This document shows, in pieces, positions 48,141-59,339 of a DNA stretch of 64,000 nt; position 1 is the stretch's first letter, and every line of letters starts with the position of its first letter. The position numbers and the translations under genes were made by a program. The DNA comes from Alisma plantago-aquatica. Its lineage: Eukaryota; Streptophyta; Magnoliopsida; Alismatales; Alismataceae. The notes beneath the pieces are model-generated. The model did no database searches and was not told the DNA's origin. It saw only the letters and a list, made by a program, of their open reading frames with translations. The DNA lies in the NCBI GenBank assembly GCA_963693085.1, contig OY856412.1:1058116244-1058180243 (forward strand), in the 5' to 3' direction.

Positions 48141-48762
48141 TTCTTTATCATACACCAGGAATAATAAAAGAAGATATGGACCCATGATTCAGCCTCTTGG
48201 AAATAATAATCAAGGCCATCCTATATACTTAAGCCACATACCTATCATATTACATAGTGCTTCCTTTTAATCATCTTATCACATATTTCTTAATAGCATT
48301 GGCAAAAACTTTTTTGACATTAGGAGATACAACCTCAAACACACTTATATAAATGGGTAAATTTAAAGTGATGACATGTATACTCAACAAGGTACAACTT
48401 TGAGTACATTCTCACAATCATGCAACAATCTGAACCTGGAACACATGATCCCATTAAATGATTGATATGCCCTAATGAAGTGCACGTTAGCTTTCCTGGA
48501 AGCAACCAAAGTATCACAACTAAAGCCCACACAATCCGCTTGCATTGATTCACTGATTGATACACAAATACTATGATCAACTTTTAGTTTGGAAATTATT
48601 AAGTTTTCACTTAAACAAAATTCAAATATATCTTCTTCCCATCATTTTAAACATATGTATGCATTATCACACAACATGATTTTTAACATGTAAATGAACT
48701 CAAATGCATTCAACAATTCATGCAATTAGGGGAAGAAAACACAATTAAAGGGAAAACTAGGT
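46831..48762. mobile_element. Older LTR-like flank with minisatellite (right arm)
   Basis: Mirror of 30781-32700, containing the ~78-bp tandem array at about 47340-47830. It lies immediately beside the copia target duplication TTATG, so it is the original insertion site sequence. It differs from the left arm most visibly by the (AT)n tract at 48094. Confidence 0.5.
48094..48138. repeat. (AT)n microsatellite, right arm only
   Basis: An uninterrupted alternating A/T run of about 45 bp next to a C9 run. The mirror position in the left arm (31411-31437) has a T run and a G run with no (AT)n, so the tract arose or was lost after the arms separated. Confidence 0.9.
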
Positions 48763-48767
48763 TTATG

Positions 48768-50774
48768 TGTAGGGAAATATGGCATCAGATAGGCAGCGAA
48801 AAAAAAACTGTCCATATTCCCCATAAACCAGCGGATCACTTCAAAAACTATGTAACGGGAAGGATGGTTTAACAATGTCATATGTGGTCCTAGAAAAATT
48901 CCAGTGACTAATCCCTCATTGCAGTTGTGTAGCTTTCTTCTAGCTGCACTCAGACAACGTCTACAGTAGCTCCTAGTCTCAACCACAAATAACAACCTGA
49001 TGTTGTCCTCCTAGTGGGAAAAGATCCATGCCTCTTGAGTAGTCCACATAGACCACCTAGAACTCATGTCATTCTACTAGAGCAGACAAGGAGAAGTTGT
49101 CCCTCTTGTTGGTAACTAGTCACCAACTTGCTCTCCCACAATTTTTATCTCTTGCTATCCCTCCCTTTATTAGGTAGGACTTTCTAGGGTTCTCGTGGTT
49201 ACTACAACCAGAGAAGACACACAATTATGAGAGGCAATTGAGTTGTTTTTAGATTCCCTCAGTATCCCTTTATTTATAGGAGGGTTAGTGTCAGGGTTCC
49301 CAGTCTGAGTGGGAGCGTAAGGGGCCAAAATGTCATGAAAGTTCACAACCTACAATGGGAAAAATTGTCAGTTGGAATGCAAGCTGATTGGTTCAACCCT
49401 TGAATCGGTCATTTCACCATGTTTCCTGATCACAATTGTATTGGCAATTCTAATCCAATTAATGCACAACATGATCTCAACACTAATCCATGATGCAATG
49501 AAATCAATCCATGAACCAGACGTCTCACTCCATTAGACAGTCATTTCACGACCTTGAGCCGATCGCTTCACTATGTGAACTACTTAGTTCATGTCTTGAT
49601 TCATCCAAAATTTGACCAATGCAATTTCCAATCAACCTGACACTCCAATCGGTTGGTTCAACACTTGAACCGGTTGGTTGGGGTCCAATCAGTCAATTCG
49701 TTGCCTAAATTGAGTACCTAAACATTTTAGAAATCAATTTAAATATCATTCATGAATAAACTCCTATTCCAAGTGTGTCCTAAGTGTGTGACCCTATAGG
49801 TTCCAATTGGCAGTGAATGTCCATAACTGATTAATGAAATAAAAAATAATGAGCGGTTTTTAGCATTACATCATTACTACCCAAGTAAACTAGAAAGTTG
49901 GAGAACAACTTCAACCTACAATTTGTATCAGGTGTTACAATGATTGTCTAATTCCTTTGTCTCTAATATATTAATTGAACTTGAGGCATGGAATCATCAT
50001 CCTCTCAAAGTTCAATTCATGTTCCTTGATCTAGAGCAGACTGTCTGTGATATATGACCTCAATATCTAATATTGATTCACATGTGCATGCACATGCTTT
50101 TCTTAGTCTCACTTATCAATTGCCATGGATATAAAACTTCATTAGGAGTGACAAATCCCATCTACATCACTCACAATCATCCCCATGTATCGCACTACAC
50201 CTAATCATCGCCTTTATGATAACCCTTATTCAAGGTCACGATGGATGATGTCAAAGTACACCAACTGACATGTGATGAGTGTAGTGATTTCAAGTCTAAG
50301 AACCACAATCACCACCTTCACTATGAGAGATGATTATGACCACCATTTATGGTTTCCATGTGTCACTCTCAAGGTGGGTTTGTCCAATACACAATTCTCC
50401 AACAAGTATCTATGTGCTTGGTTTGATATCACATATATCATGACTGATGAGATTATGTCATCAACCAACACACAGTCTAGTCTTAAGTGTTACCATTGTT
50501 TGTCATCCTTCCACAATAACATATGACTAGGGACATAACAAGAATGTACATACTCTTAACATTTGTATGATCTAATTGTTCAAGTCATCAACACAAAGAC
50601 ACACATCATTGAGTAATGTCATTCTGTAGACATTCATAATGTTTCATCAATATCTTATAACTGATTGAAACATAATAAATTAGAAGTTTGCCTTTATATT
50701 ATTAATCAAATCCATTTACATGATATTTCGTCAAAATCATCATATGATTGACTCTCTAAGCATACATACCAATA
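48768..50774 (-). mobile_element. Copia 3' LTR (right copy)
   Basis: About 2.0 kb; minus strand begins TATTGGTATGTATG and ends CCCTACA. It shares the decayed TA start with the left copy (28765), which shows that both derive from one 3' LTR. The TATA box lies at 49269-49278. The GGTTCAA/TTGAACC dyad cluster lies at about 49370-49690. Confidence 0.93.
49269..49278 (-). promoter_or_regulatory. TATA box of right copia LTR, directed into the palindrome
   Basis: Minus strand TATAAATAAAGGG, mirror of 30260-30269. Transcription would run leftwards through the rest of arm R, the spacer and arm L. Confidence 0.7.
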
Positions 50775-50790
50775 AACTCCCACTTGCACT
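50775..50790 (-). other. Copia polypurine tract (right copy)
   Basis: Minus strand AGTGCAAGTGGGAGTT, immediately before the 3' LTR. Confidence 0.82.
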
Positions 50791-50799
50791 TAAAGCCAA

Positions 50800-53330
50800 T
50801 CACCCACGAATCTCATTCTTAGTGATCTAAACATGTCCATCATTTTTATGCTGCGTAAGTGCTAATCCAATGGGTTAGCAACATTTTCCCCTTTAGTTTG
50901 TATATTGCATGTTTACCATCTCTTCACTATACACCATTTCATCTGAGATGGAACTGCCATAATATGCTATCTAATATTCCTTGCCTAATAATAGCTCCAT
51001 TGCTATCATAGTATTTCTACTGTGTCACCAATGGTTGGAACATCTTGAAGTTCATCCATATGAACTTCTAGATCCATATAGTACTCGTTCCTATGTATAT
51101 AACACCAGGATACTTGGCTTCTATTATAGAATTTAAATAATGGTATGTAATTTGGAACCTTTCCAACTTACAACTCTTCTTTTAAGATTAAATAATGCTT
51201 TAATGTGATCATACTTTGTCATTTCAGAATCTTGCTTCAGTGTAACCCTTTACACTCAACTCTTCCTTATTTCCTTAATCTAGTAAATGATCCTTAGTGC
51301 TTCTCAAGTACTAATGGATGTTCTTCATGGCATTCCAGTAACTCTCATTGGAAACTGACTATATCATCTTGTCATGTCTTATACATACAAGTCTATGGGA
51401 TGATTACACTATATAGCATACATGATAGATCCAATTATTGGTGCATATGGCATCTCACTCATGTTTTTCCATTCTTCATAAGAATTGGAATATAGGATTC
51501 TTGAGAGATAGTCACATGCAACATGGACATATTCTCTCTTCTGGTTTCCTTCCCTGTTGAACCCTATCAACATATAGCTAATATTTGTATTCATATTTAG
51601 GTTATGAAACTTTCCAGAACTATCTTCATAGATCTAAATTCCTATCTCATAGGATGTTTCACCTAACCCTTCATCACTGAAGGCATTTTCCATGCAAAGT
51701 CTCAATACTCACAATATTGGGATTTTATTCCCCGTGAATATGTGAAATATTCATATATGCTCCTACTAAATCTTTTGCAATTACATATTCATTTTTTTTA
51801 TCTTGGCTCAAGTCAAACTCTTTGACTATCTTGTCAAATCAAAGATTTCAACTCTGAGATGCTTGTTTCAACCTCTAGATTGAAATCTATAGCTTAGACT
51901 TTATTTGCATTCATGAAGTTATAAAACCTTTAGGTTTTGACACATACACATCCTTTCTAATATTCCTTTTAAGGAATGTGGTTTAAATATCCATATGCCA
52001 AATCTCATAGTCTATATAAACTGCAATAGCAAGCATGGCAATTGGAAAAAGGGATTTCATTATGTTCAACACTTTGAACTTATTTGAAAACCTTTGCAAC
52101 AACTATGTCCTTTTAGGTTATCCATGTTGGTCTTCATGATGAAAACCAAAATGCACCCTTGAGGTATAACCCCCTTTAGGTGGTACTATCAAGGTCATGC
52201 CTTGTTAGTGTAAATGGATTCCTCAATGGCCTTCAAGCCATTTCTCAAGTTTTGATTCTCAATAGTTTCTATTTAATTTGTTGGGTCAGCATCTTATGAC
52301 CAACCTATCTGAGTTATTGGATTCACAATCTTTCAATCTTAGATTTGTTCTACTATAACTATGAGGTTTTGTGTTACATAAGGAACTTTAGATTCCACAA
52401 TCAATTTGTGATTCCCCTGGTTCCCATTGCACCCCTTTGTTGACCTTGAACTCTTTGAGTTCTCCTTTACAACCACAGATTCTTTTAGAACTCAGTTATC
52501 CTAATAACAAACACCTTTGTTGTCAGATTGGGTTCAAAGATATCATTTAACAATAAAAATTTGTGCATACACTTTTTTCAAGAAACTACTTTCTTTATAT
52601 AAGTTTCAATCCCTAAGACATATCGAGACATTCCCATATCATATCCTATATGGTGTCTTTCAGACCATTTTAGGCGGTATAGTGTAGAGCATGTATATAT
52701 GAGGAAATTAGAAGATTACATTGAATGATAATTATATCATGACTTATCAGGATGTGATTACTTCTTTCTGATACACGATACACTATCACAATCCATCCAG
52801 AAGGTCCTCAAACTCTTGATGTGAAGTATTTCAACATTGATCACATTAAAGTTTCTTAATACCTTTATTAAAGTTATTTATGTCCTTCATTTACAATCTT
52901 CTTGAACATTTCAAGAGATTTGTATTTCACGAAATACATATACATATCATCAATGAAGTACAAATAATTGTCTTCTAGTATTTATTCTGAAGGTCTTTAT
53001 ACATCATTATGTATAAGTCCTGATAGAATTATTATTCTCCCAATACACCTAGTGAGAGGTGTTTTGTCATGTTGTGCATAGATAAGTCTTGCAACTCACC
53101 TATTGGTTCAATAACCAAAAGAGTCTAGATAAATATTATCATATATTCTAGAAAAGCATTTGTCATATATGTATTCTAGATGACATTGCTAATGATTGTT
53201 TGAGTTATCAAATTGCAACCCCCTTTTGGTATTTACATTATGAACATATATCCTTAGATCCTTCAACTAAGGATAATTAAATATTATCAGGAATTGCCAT
53301 ACAAGATCACATCTTTGATAAATAGAACAT
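50800..53330 (-). pseudogene. Copia pol remnant (right copy)
   Basis: Same domain order and the same defects as 26209-28750 on the plus strand: integrase fragment near 53100-52990, RT fragment near 52040-51920, RNase H entry MSEMPYAPIIGSIMYAI near 51470-51410. The 61-codon frame 51409-51594 is identical in translation to its mirror frame at 27945. Shared stops show that pol was broken before the inverted duplication arose. Confidence 0.88.
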
Positions 53331-53589
53331 TAACTATTTTATTCATTATCATCCTTGTCCATACAATATGTAGAAAATAAAATGTTTCTATTATTAGCAT
53401 AATTGAAATAGTAGTTCATCTAACTCTATTACATGCCCTATGGGATAAAATAAATTCTAAAAATAGATTGAAGTCACAAAAACTCTTGCTTCATGCAGTC
53501 CATCATTGCCCTTTCATAAAGGCTTACTTCTTATCAGAACTTAAATATCAAACATATGTTAGGTCTACATCTGGTATCATATACCCATG

Positions 53590-54430
53590 ATGAAGAAGTA
53601 ATTAGATTTATCTAATAATGTCTATACCTGAAGTGGGGATCTCTATCCCCTCTTTCTTCTTCTTTAGTTCCTCCAGGTAGAGACGACATTTCCTGTTCCA
53701 GTGTCCACGCTAGTGATAGTGGTGATAATTGCCACCCCTATTTACTCCTCCCTTTTCCTTAAGCATTGAAGACTTGGGCTTCTGGATAGCTTTAGAACTC
53801 TTCTTATATTTTCCATTGACTTTGCCTTTAGACTTCGCCTTCAGTTTTCTAATCATCATCACAAACTTAGGTTTTCCTTTCTTCATTTGTGCCTCAGATG
53901 TTCTCAACATGCCAAGTAACTCTATCAATTATTTGTCAAAGTCATTCATGTTGTAATTGATGACAAACTGACTATATGACTTCGATAGAGACTGCCTAAT
54001 CACATCAGTGTCCAACTCTTGACCTAAGGGACATCTCGATCTAGAAAGGTTCTCCACATACCCAATGAGCTTGAGCACATGAGGACATGTTGGATCTCAT
54101 TATGTCATTTTACACATGAGTTGTGCCTTGGAGACATCATATATCCCATGTCTTGCCTGTTCTTGGAGCATATTCTTAAGTTGTGTGACCATTTCAATAA
54201 CATCCATGTTCACATGCTATAATTACAACTCCTAGTTCATTGATCACATCATTAGGCATTTGACATCAACGACATCTTCAGTATGCTTTTTGTAAGCATC
54301 CTGTCAGCATTAGGTGCAGTGGGAAGAGGTTCATCTGGCTGTGGTGTCTCTAGCACATAGAGCTTGCGCTCATGTGTGAGAACGATTTCATGGAAGTTAT
54401 TCCCATTTTACTTGTCCTTCTCAAGGAATA
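53590..54430 (-). pseudogene. Copia gag remnant (right copy)
   Basis: On the minus strand the frame around 54000-53900 reads DVIRQSLSKSYSQFVINYN, the LxxSLPxSYSQFVxNY block of copia gag, then MNDFDK, a TAA stop and LIELLGMLRTSEAQMKKG. It continues into the Lys-rich linker and a zinc knuckle reading YHHYH-stop-RGHWNRKC near 53710-53690. Both N-terminal knuckle cysteines are Tyr, as in the left copy. Upstream (54430-54050) the frame is broken several times, with blocks such as VLTHERKLYVLETPQPDEPL still readable near 54390. This copy retains the N-terminal half that the left copy lacks. Confidence 0.85.
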
Positions 54431-55721
54431 ATAACAAAGAAAAGATGTTGTGTGTTGCAATTTAATTCTACAAAAGAAATTTACAATTTTATTAAAAACT
54501 CAAATTTGATTCGATTCGATTTTATTTGTATAAAATTTGACGATGTTTAATTAGGCCTTTGAATTTAACTATCACTCTCATTATTTTGTTCAAATTGATA
54601 AACCTCAATTATTAGTTCAGAAGATTTGTAGCACACAAACTTATAATGAACCAAGATCCAAAAAAATTGAGTTATTACCTAGCCAATGCTAGCATCTAAA
54701 ATTAATCATTAAGGTAGGCAATGTTTGCCAATTGCATCTTATGAAACTCTTAGATAGATGGTACACACAACTCCTTTCTATAATCATATGCATGCCTCTA
54801 TGTGCTTAATCTCATTAAGGACACCCAATTAAGCCTGACCTAAAAGCCAACATGATAGAAATGCACCCCACTTGATGGGCCCACATAACTACCATGATAC
54901 TTCCACGAGATGGATAGCACACCACGCTTGGCGTGCCCATGCATAATTGATCAAGTTTTTTATATTTTTCGCTGATGGATAGCATCTTAGACTTAATTGT
55001 TCGATTGAGGAATTTTATTATATATATATATATAATATGTACATATCCAATCATCACATATTATAGTACGTATCATATACATGCTATATCCCACAAATAA
55101 TATAAAACATTAGCGATGGTTATGTCCATTCTATTGTAATTATTTGGAGCCATAAGGAATTACTATCAGCTAGGTCTACATCACATGCAATAACCTATTG
55201 TTAGTGTGGATCTGTACCTGAACCAATATGGATTGATCGGTTCAACCTTTGAACCGGTAGGCTTGCGTCTTGGTTGGTTGATTGGTGTGTCAGACCGGTC
55301 GTATGGCCTCTAGTCCAACCAATGTCTAGACACCTCAAAGTGGTCAGTTGGCTCACCAGCCGACCAGTTTGGCTTCTCCTATCCTCCTCCTCCTCGATCC
55401 TCTAGTCGGTCAACCCGTCTTTGAGATGGTCGACTTGCCTAGTACTGAACATATTCATCATTGTTATAAGAAAAGTAACTATCCTAATGCTATTAAAATT
55501 ATTACATAGAAAAGAGAAACCTCAAGTTACATTCAGGGAAGAAAATGTAGGAAAAAAATAATACTTTTACATTGGGAAGAAGAAGGTAGAGGCTCGATAT
55601 GCAAACTGAGATAAAACATGAATAAAATAAACTATTCAACCACACAGATATTAGGATTATTGGCCATAACCATGCTACATATCCACCATCAAAACCACTT
55701 TTAGGGCAACAAGTAAACTTC

Positions 55722-55752
<31 letters not shown>

Positions 55753-55888
55753 TATTAGGGACTGTATGCGGCCTTTAATTGGATACACACATCAACCATT
55801 TTAATTATTCACATTATATGTAATAAATAAAATCAAAAAACCAAAATCCAATCACATCGATTAAATCCTAAAACATAGTAGATTGATG
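54431..55888 (-). other. Copia 5' leader region, with repeats and possible insertions
   Basis: About 1.5 kb between the primer site and gag, long for a copia leader. It contains (TA)n tracts at about 55018-55036 and 55722-55756, and a cluster of CGGTTCAA, TTGAACCGG, GACCGGTC and CGACCAGTTTGG motifs at 55215-55435 resembling the dyad cluster of the LTRs. No domain is recognised in the frames 54815-55057 and 55502-55723. Confidence 0.5.
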
Positions 55889-55902
55889 TGGCTCTGATAC
55901 CA
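55889..55902 (-). other. Primer binding site, initiator Met-tRNA
   Basis: Minus strand TGGTATCAGAGCCA, one base after the LTR end CCTAAA. This is the exact complement expected for the plant initiator Met-tRNA 3' end. Confidence 0.92.
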
Positions 55903-55903
55903 G

Positions 55904-57893
55904 TTTAGGAAAATATGGCATCAGATAGGCAGTGGAAAAAAAATGTATCCGTATTTCCCATAAACCAACAGATTGCATCAACAACTATGTAATGGGAAGG
56001 ATGGTTTAACGAGGTCATTACCTAGTCCTGGAGAAAGTCCAACCACTAATCCCTCATTGCAGTTGTGAAAATTTCTTCTATTTGCACTCAGACGACGTCT
56101 GCAGTAGCTCCTAGTCTCCACCAAGGATAATAGCCTGACCTTGTCCTCCTAGTGGGAAAAGCTCCACACGTCTAGATTAGTCCACATGGGACACCTAGAA
56201 CCTTTGTTGTTCTACTAGAACAGACAGGAAGGAGTTGTCCCTCTCATTGGTGTATTGGTCACCAACTTTCTCTCCCACAATTGTTTTCCCTTACTATCCC
56301 TCCCTTTATCGGGTAGGACTTGATTGGGCTCTCTTGGTTGCCACAATTAGAGTAGAAAAATAATTGTCAGAGGTAATTGAGTTGTTTTTGAGAAGCCCCC
56401 AGTACTATCTATTAATAAGAGGGTTAGGGTCAGGATTCTAATCTGAGTGGGAGAAGAAGGGACCATAATTCCATGAAAATTCACAACCCACGATAGGAGA
56501 AAAGGACCAGTTCATGGAAAATAGATCGGTTGGCATGCGATATGACCGATTCAACCATTGAACTGGTCATTTCATCATGTTTCCCAGTCGCAATTGTATT
56601 AGCAATTCAAATCCAATTAGTGCACAACATGACATGATAATTAATGCTTGATGCAATCGAATCGATCCATGAACCCGACATCTCACTCAATGAGATGATC
56701 ATTTCATGACCTTGAGCCAATCAGTTCGCTATGTGAATTGGTCAGTTCATGTCCTTCTAGAACTCGACCAATGCAATTTCTAATCAACCAGACACTCGAA
56801 TTGGTTGGTTCAATACTTGTGCCAGTTGGTTGGGATCCAGTCGGTTAATTCATTTCTTAAATTGAGTATCTAAACATTTTAGCAATAAATTTAAATATTA
56901 TTAATGGATAAACTCCTATTCCAAGTGTTTCCAAAGTTTGTGACCCTATAGGTTCCAAGTTACATTGGAAGTGAATGTCCATAACTAATTTATGACATTA
57001 CAAACAATGAGCAATATCTACCAGTACATCATTTCTATCCAAGTAAACTAGAAAGTTGGAGAACAACTTCAACCTAAAATTTGTATCAGGTGTTGTCTAA
57101 TTCCTTTGTCTTTGATATCCAAATTGAACTTGAGGCATGGAATCATCATCCTCTCAATGTTAAATCCATGTTCCTTGATCTAGAGCACACTGTCTGAGAT
57201 ATATGTGACCTCAAAATCATATATCGATCACATGTGCATTCACATGCTTTTTGAAGTCTTGCTTATCAAGTGGCCTGGATATCAAACTCCAGTAGGAGGG
57301 ACAAATCCCATCTACATCACTTGATCATCACCTTTAGGACAACCCTTATTCAAGGCCACGGTGGATGATGTCAAAGTATACCAAACAACATGTGATGAGT
57401 GTAGTGATTTTAGGTTTAAGAACCACAATCACCACCTTTACTATGAGAGATGATTATGACCACCATTTATGGTTTCCATGTGTCACTCTCAAGGAGGGTT
57501 TGTCCGATACACTATTCTCCAACAAATATCTATGTGCTTGGTTTGATATCACATATATCATGACTGATGATATTCTATCATCAAGCAACACACACTCTAG
57601 TGTTTAGTGTTACTGCTGTTTATCAGCCTTCCATAGTAACATCCAACTAGGGACATAACTAGAATGTACATACTCTTAACATTTGTATGATCTCATTGTT
57701 TAGGTCAGCAACATGAAGACATACTTCATTGAGTAATGTCATTGTTTATACATTCATATGCTTCATCATAATCTAATAACTGATTGAAATAAAATAGATC
57801 AAAAGTTTACCTTTATATTATTAATCAAATCCATTTATATGATTTTCTATCACAATCATTGTATGATTGGGTCTATGGGCATACATACCAACA
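55904..57893 (-). mobile_element. Copia 5' LTR
   Basis: About 1.99 kb, starting (minus) TGTTGGTATGTATGCCC with the intact TG and ending CCTAAA. It is collinear with the 3' LTR but visibly more diverged, and its TATA region (about 56410) is mutated. Frame 57365-57607 aligns with 50272-50526 only because the LTRs are homologous. Confidence 0.93.
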
Positions 57894-57898
57894 TTATG

Positions 57899-59150
57899 GT
57901 CTTATAAGTCTCCCCCTCTAAAAGGATTTCCCCCTAAATCATGAAACAAAGTGGGATACAACTGACACATCTCTTATTGTTGCTCCCATGTGTCCTCCCC
58001 AACACCATTGTGATGACACAAAACCTTCACCAATGAATAATCCTTTATCATCCACACCTACACGCGCCTATCGATGATATGAATAGGTCCCTATTCTTAA
58101 GAAACATCCTTTTCAAAAAGGGCTTCCACTCACAGGTATTGTATGTTCTATATCAAGATGGCACTTTCTTGACATAGAAATGTGGAGCATATAGTCCAAT
58201 CTATACAACTCTATTAAAAAATCTAACCTTCATGCCACAAGTCTAATACACTTCATAATAGTATATTGTCCCATGTAGCGAGGAGCAAGCTTATCCCTAT
58301 CCCAAACCTCAAAATTCATTTTCAATTAAAATCCTTCAGATAAACTTAATATCCACTTGGAACTAACACAACATCATGCGATTATAAACATATATCCTAT
58401 GTTCATATTGTGTTGCTTTTAACTGATTCTTGAAAATCAATATCATCTTAGTTGTCTAGTAGACTAACTCTAGACTCAAAAGGTTGATATTCTCATATTT
58501 ATACCAACATATAGGATATCTGAAACACCTATCATATAAAGCTTCATATGATGCCTTGTTTATACCACTATAATAGTTAATTTCTGTAGGAAATTTTTAT
58601 TAAGATAAGGTGGATATAATAACCAGGAAACATTAAAGGGCACATGATCATAAAAGATCATCAAGAGTTTGGATTGTCCTCTATGACTAACCATGTTTTT
58701 GTGGGTGAAAATTTGTGCTAAACTTGAACTACATGCCCAACGCTTTAAAAAGATGGTCTACATACCTAATTGGAAACTGAGGTCCATTGTTTGGCACTGT
58801 AACTGAAGATATACCATGCAAATGAACCATCTCATCAATTTACATCTAAACTAACTTCTTCATTTAGTATGTAGTTTTTGCCAATATAAAGTGAGTTGAT
58901 TTAGTCTTATAGTCAACAACTACCTAAATTGAATCATATTTGTTGGTTGTATTGGGAAAACCAACTACAAAATCCATAGTAACATGGTCCCATTTCCACT
59001 TAGGGGTATCTAACAACTAAAAATCCTACAGGTTCATGATTATTCACTTTCACTTGCTAACAAACATGCTCCTTGTTGATGAAATAGGCTACATTGTTCT
59101 TCATCCTTATAAAAGGATCTCCTATGGACTTGAAGGCCATGAGTACAACA
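57899..59150 (-). pseudogene. Decayed gypsy integrase and 3' end, interrupted by the copia element
   Basis: The minus strand shows KWKWDHVTMDFVVGFP (about 59000-58950), KSTHFILAKTTY, a FHPQKHG...RTIQTLDDL stretch (about 58720-58660) matching [38 protein letters not shown] (about 58560-58500), and a remote chromodomain-like tail with FCVITMVL near 58010. At the left end, TTAGAGGGGGAGACTTATAAGACCATAA (quoted by parts) is a PPT plus LTR start, cut by the copia element at CATAA. It has stops throughout. It is related to the element at 18-23 kb but is not a copy of it. Confidence 0.8.
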
Positions 59151-59339
59151 CCCTATTGACGTTATGAGAAAGAGAAGTACCATAGTGACAAATGAGTTTT
59201 TAAATGCAGTCTTAATTGTGGCAATATTTGGCTTGTTGGTCGTTGTCCCACCTCCCTAGCACCCTATGCGGCTAGTGCTCCTCTAACTCTTCTACCCAAG
59301 CTAGATAATGGAATTTGACCTACAACAACAAGGATAACT

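Larger units (their letters stand above)
43394..53935. repeat. Right arm of large inverted duplication
   Basis: Mirror image of 25604-36127 (see that entry for anchors). The inner border lies inside a Cassandra LTR, at GCCTCAAATAAC here and GCCTCAGATAAT on the other strand at 36127. The outer border is in copia gag at 53935. Beyond that border this side continues with the natural 5' part of the copia element, while the left side switches to a displaced pol copy. So the right arm and its outer flank are probably the parental arrangement. Confidence 0.96.
48763..57898 (-). mobile_element. Ty1/copia element, complete outline with target duplication
   Basis: In minus-strand order: target copy 57894-57898, 5' LTR 57893-55904, primer site 55902-55889, leader and gag (about 54430-53590), pol remains (53330-50800), PPT 50790-50775, 3' LTR 50774-48768, target copy 48767-48763. 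Both target copies read TTATG on the plus strand. LTRs of ~2.0 kb and the TGTTGGTATGTATGCCC start suggest an Angela/BARE-like clade, which is inference. The internal region (~5.1 kb) lacks much of integrase and the RT active-site region, so it was already defective or has decayed. The LTR pair has diverged clearly more than the inverted arms. Confidence 0.93.

Noticed and set aside
57365..57607. Conserved small protein (similar frames at 29064-29267 minus, 50272-50526 plus and 57365-57607 plus)
   Set aside because: The frames are antisense to the element inside homologous LTRs. The similarity is explained by the DNA copies, with no excess of silent changes that I can see.
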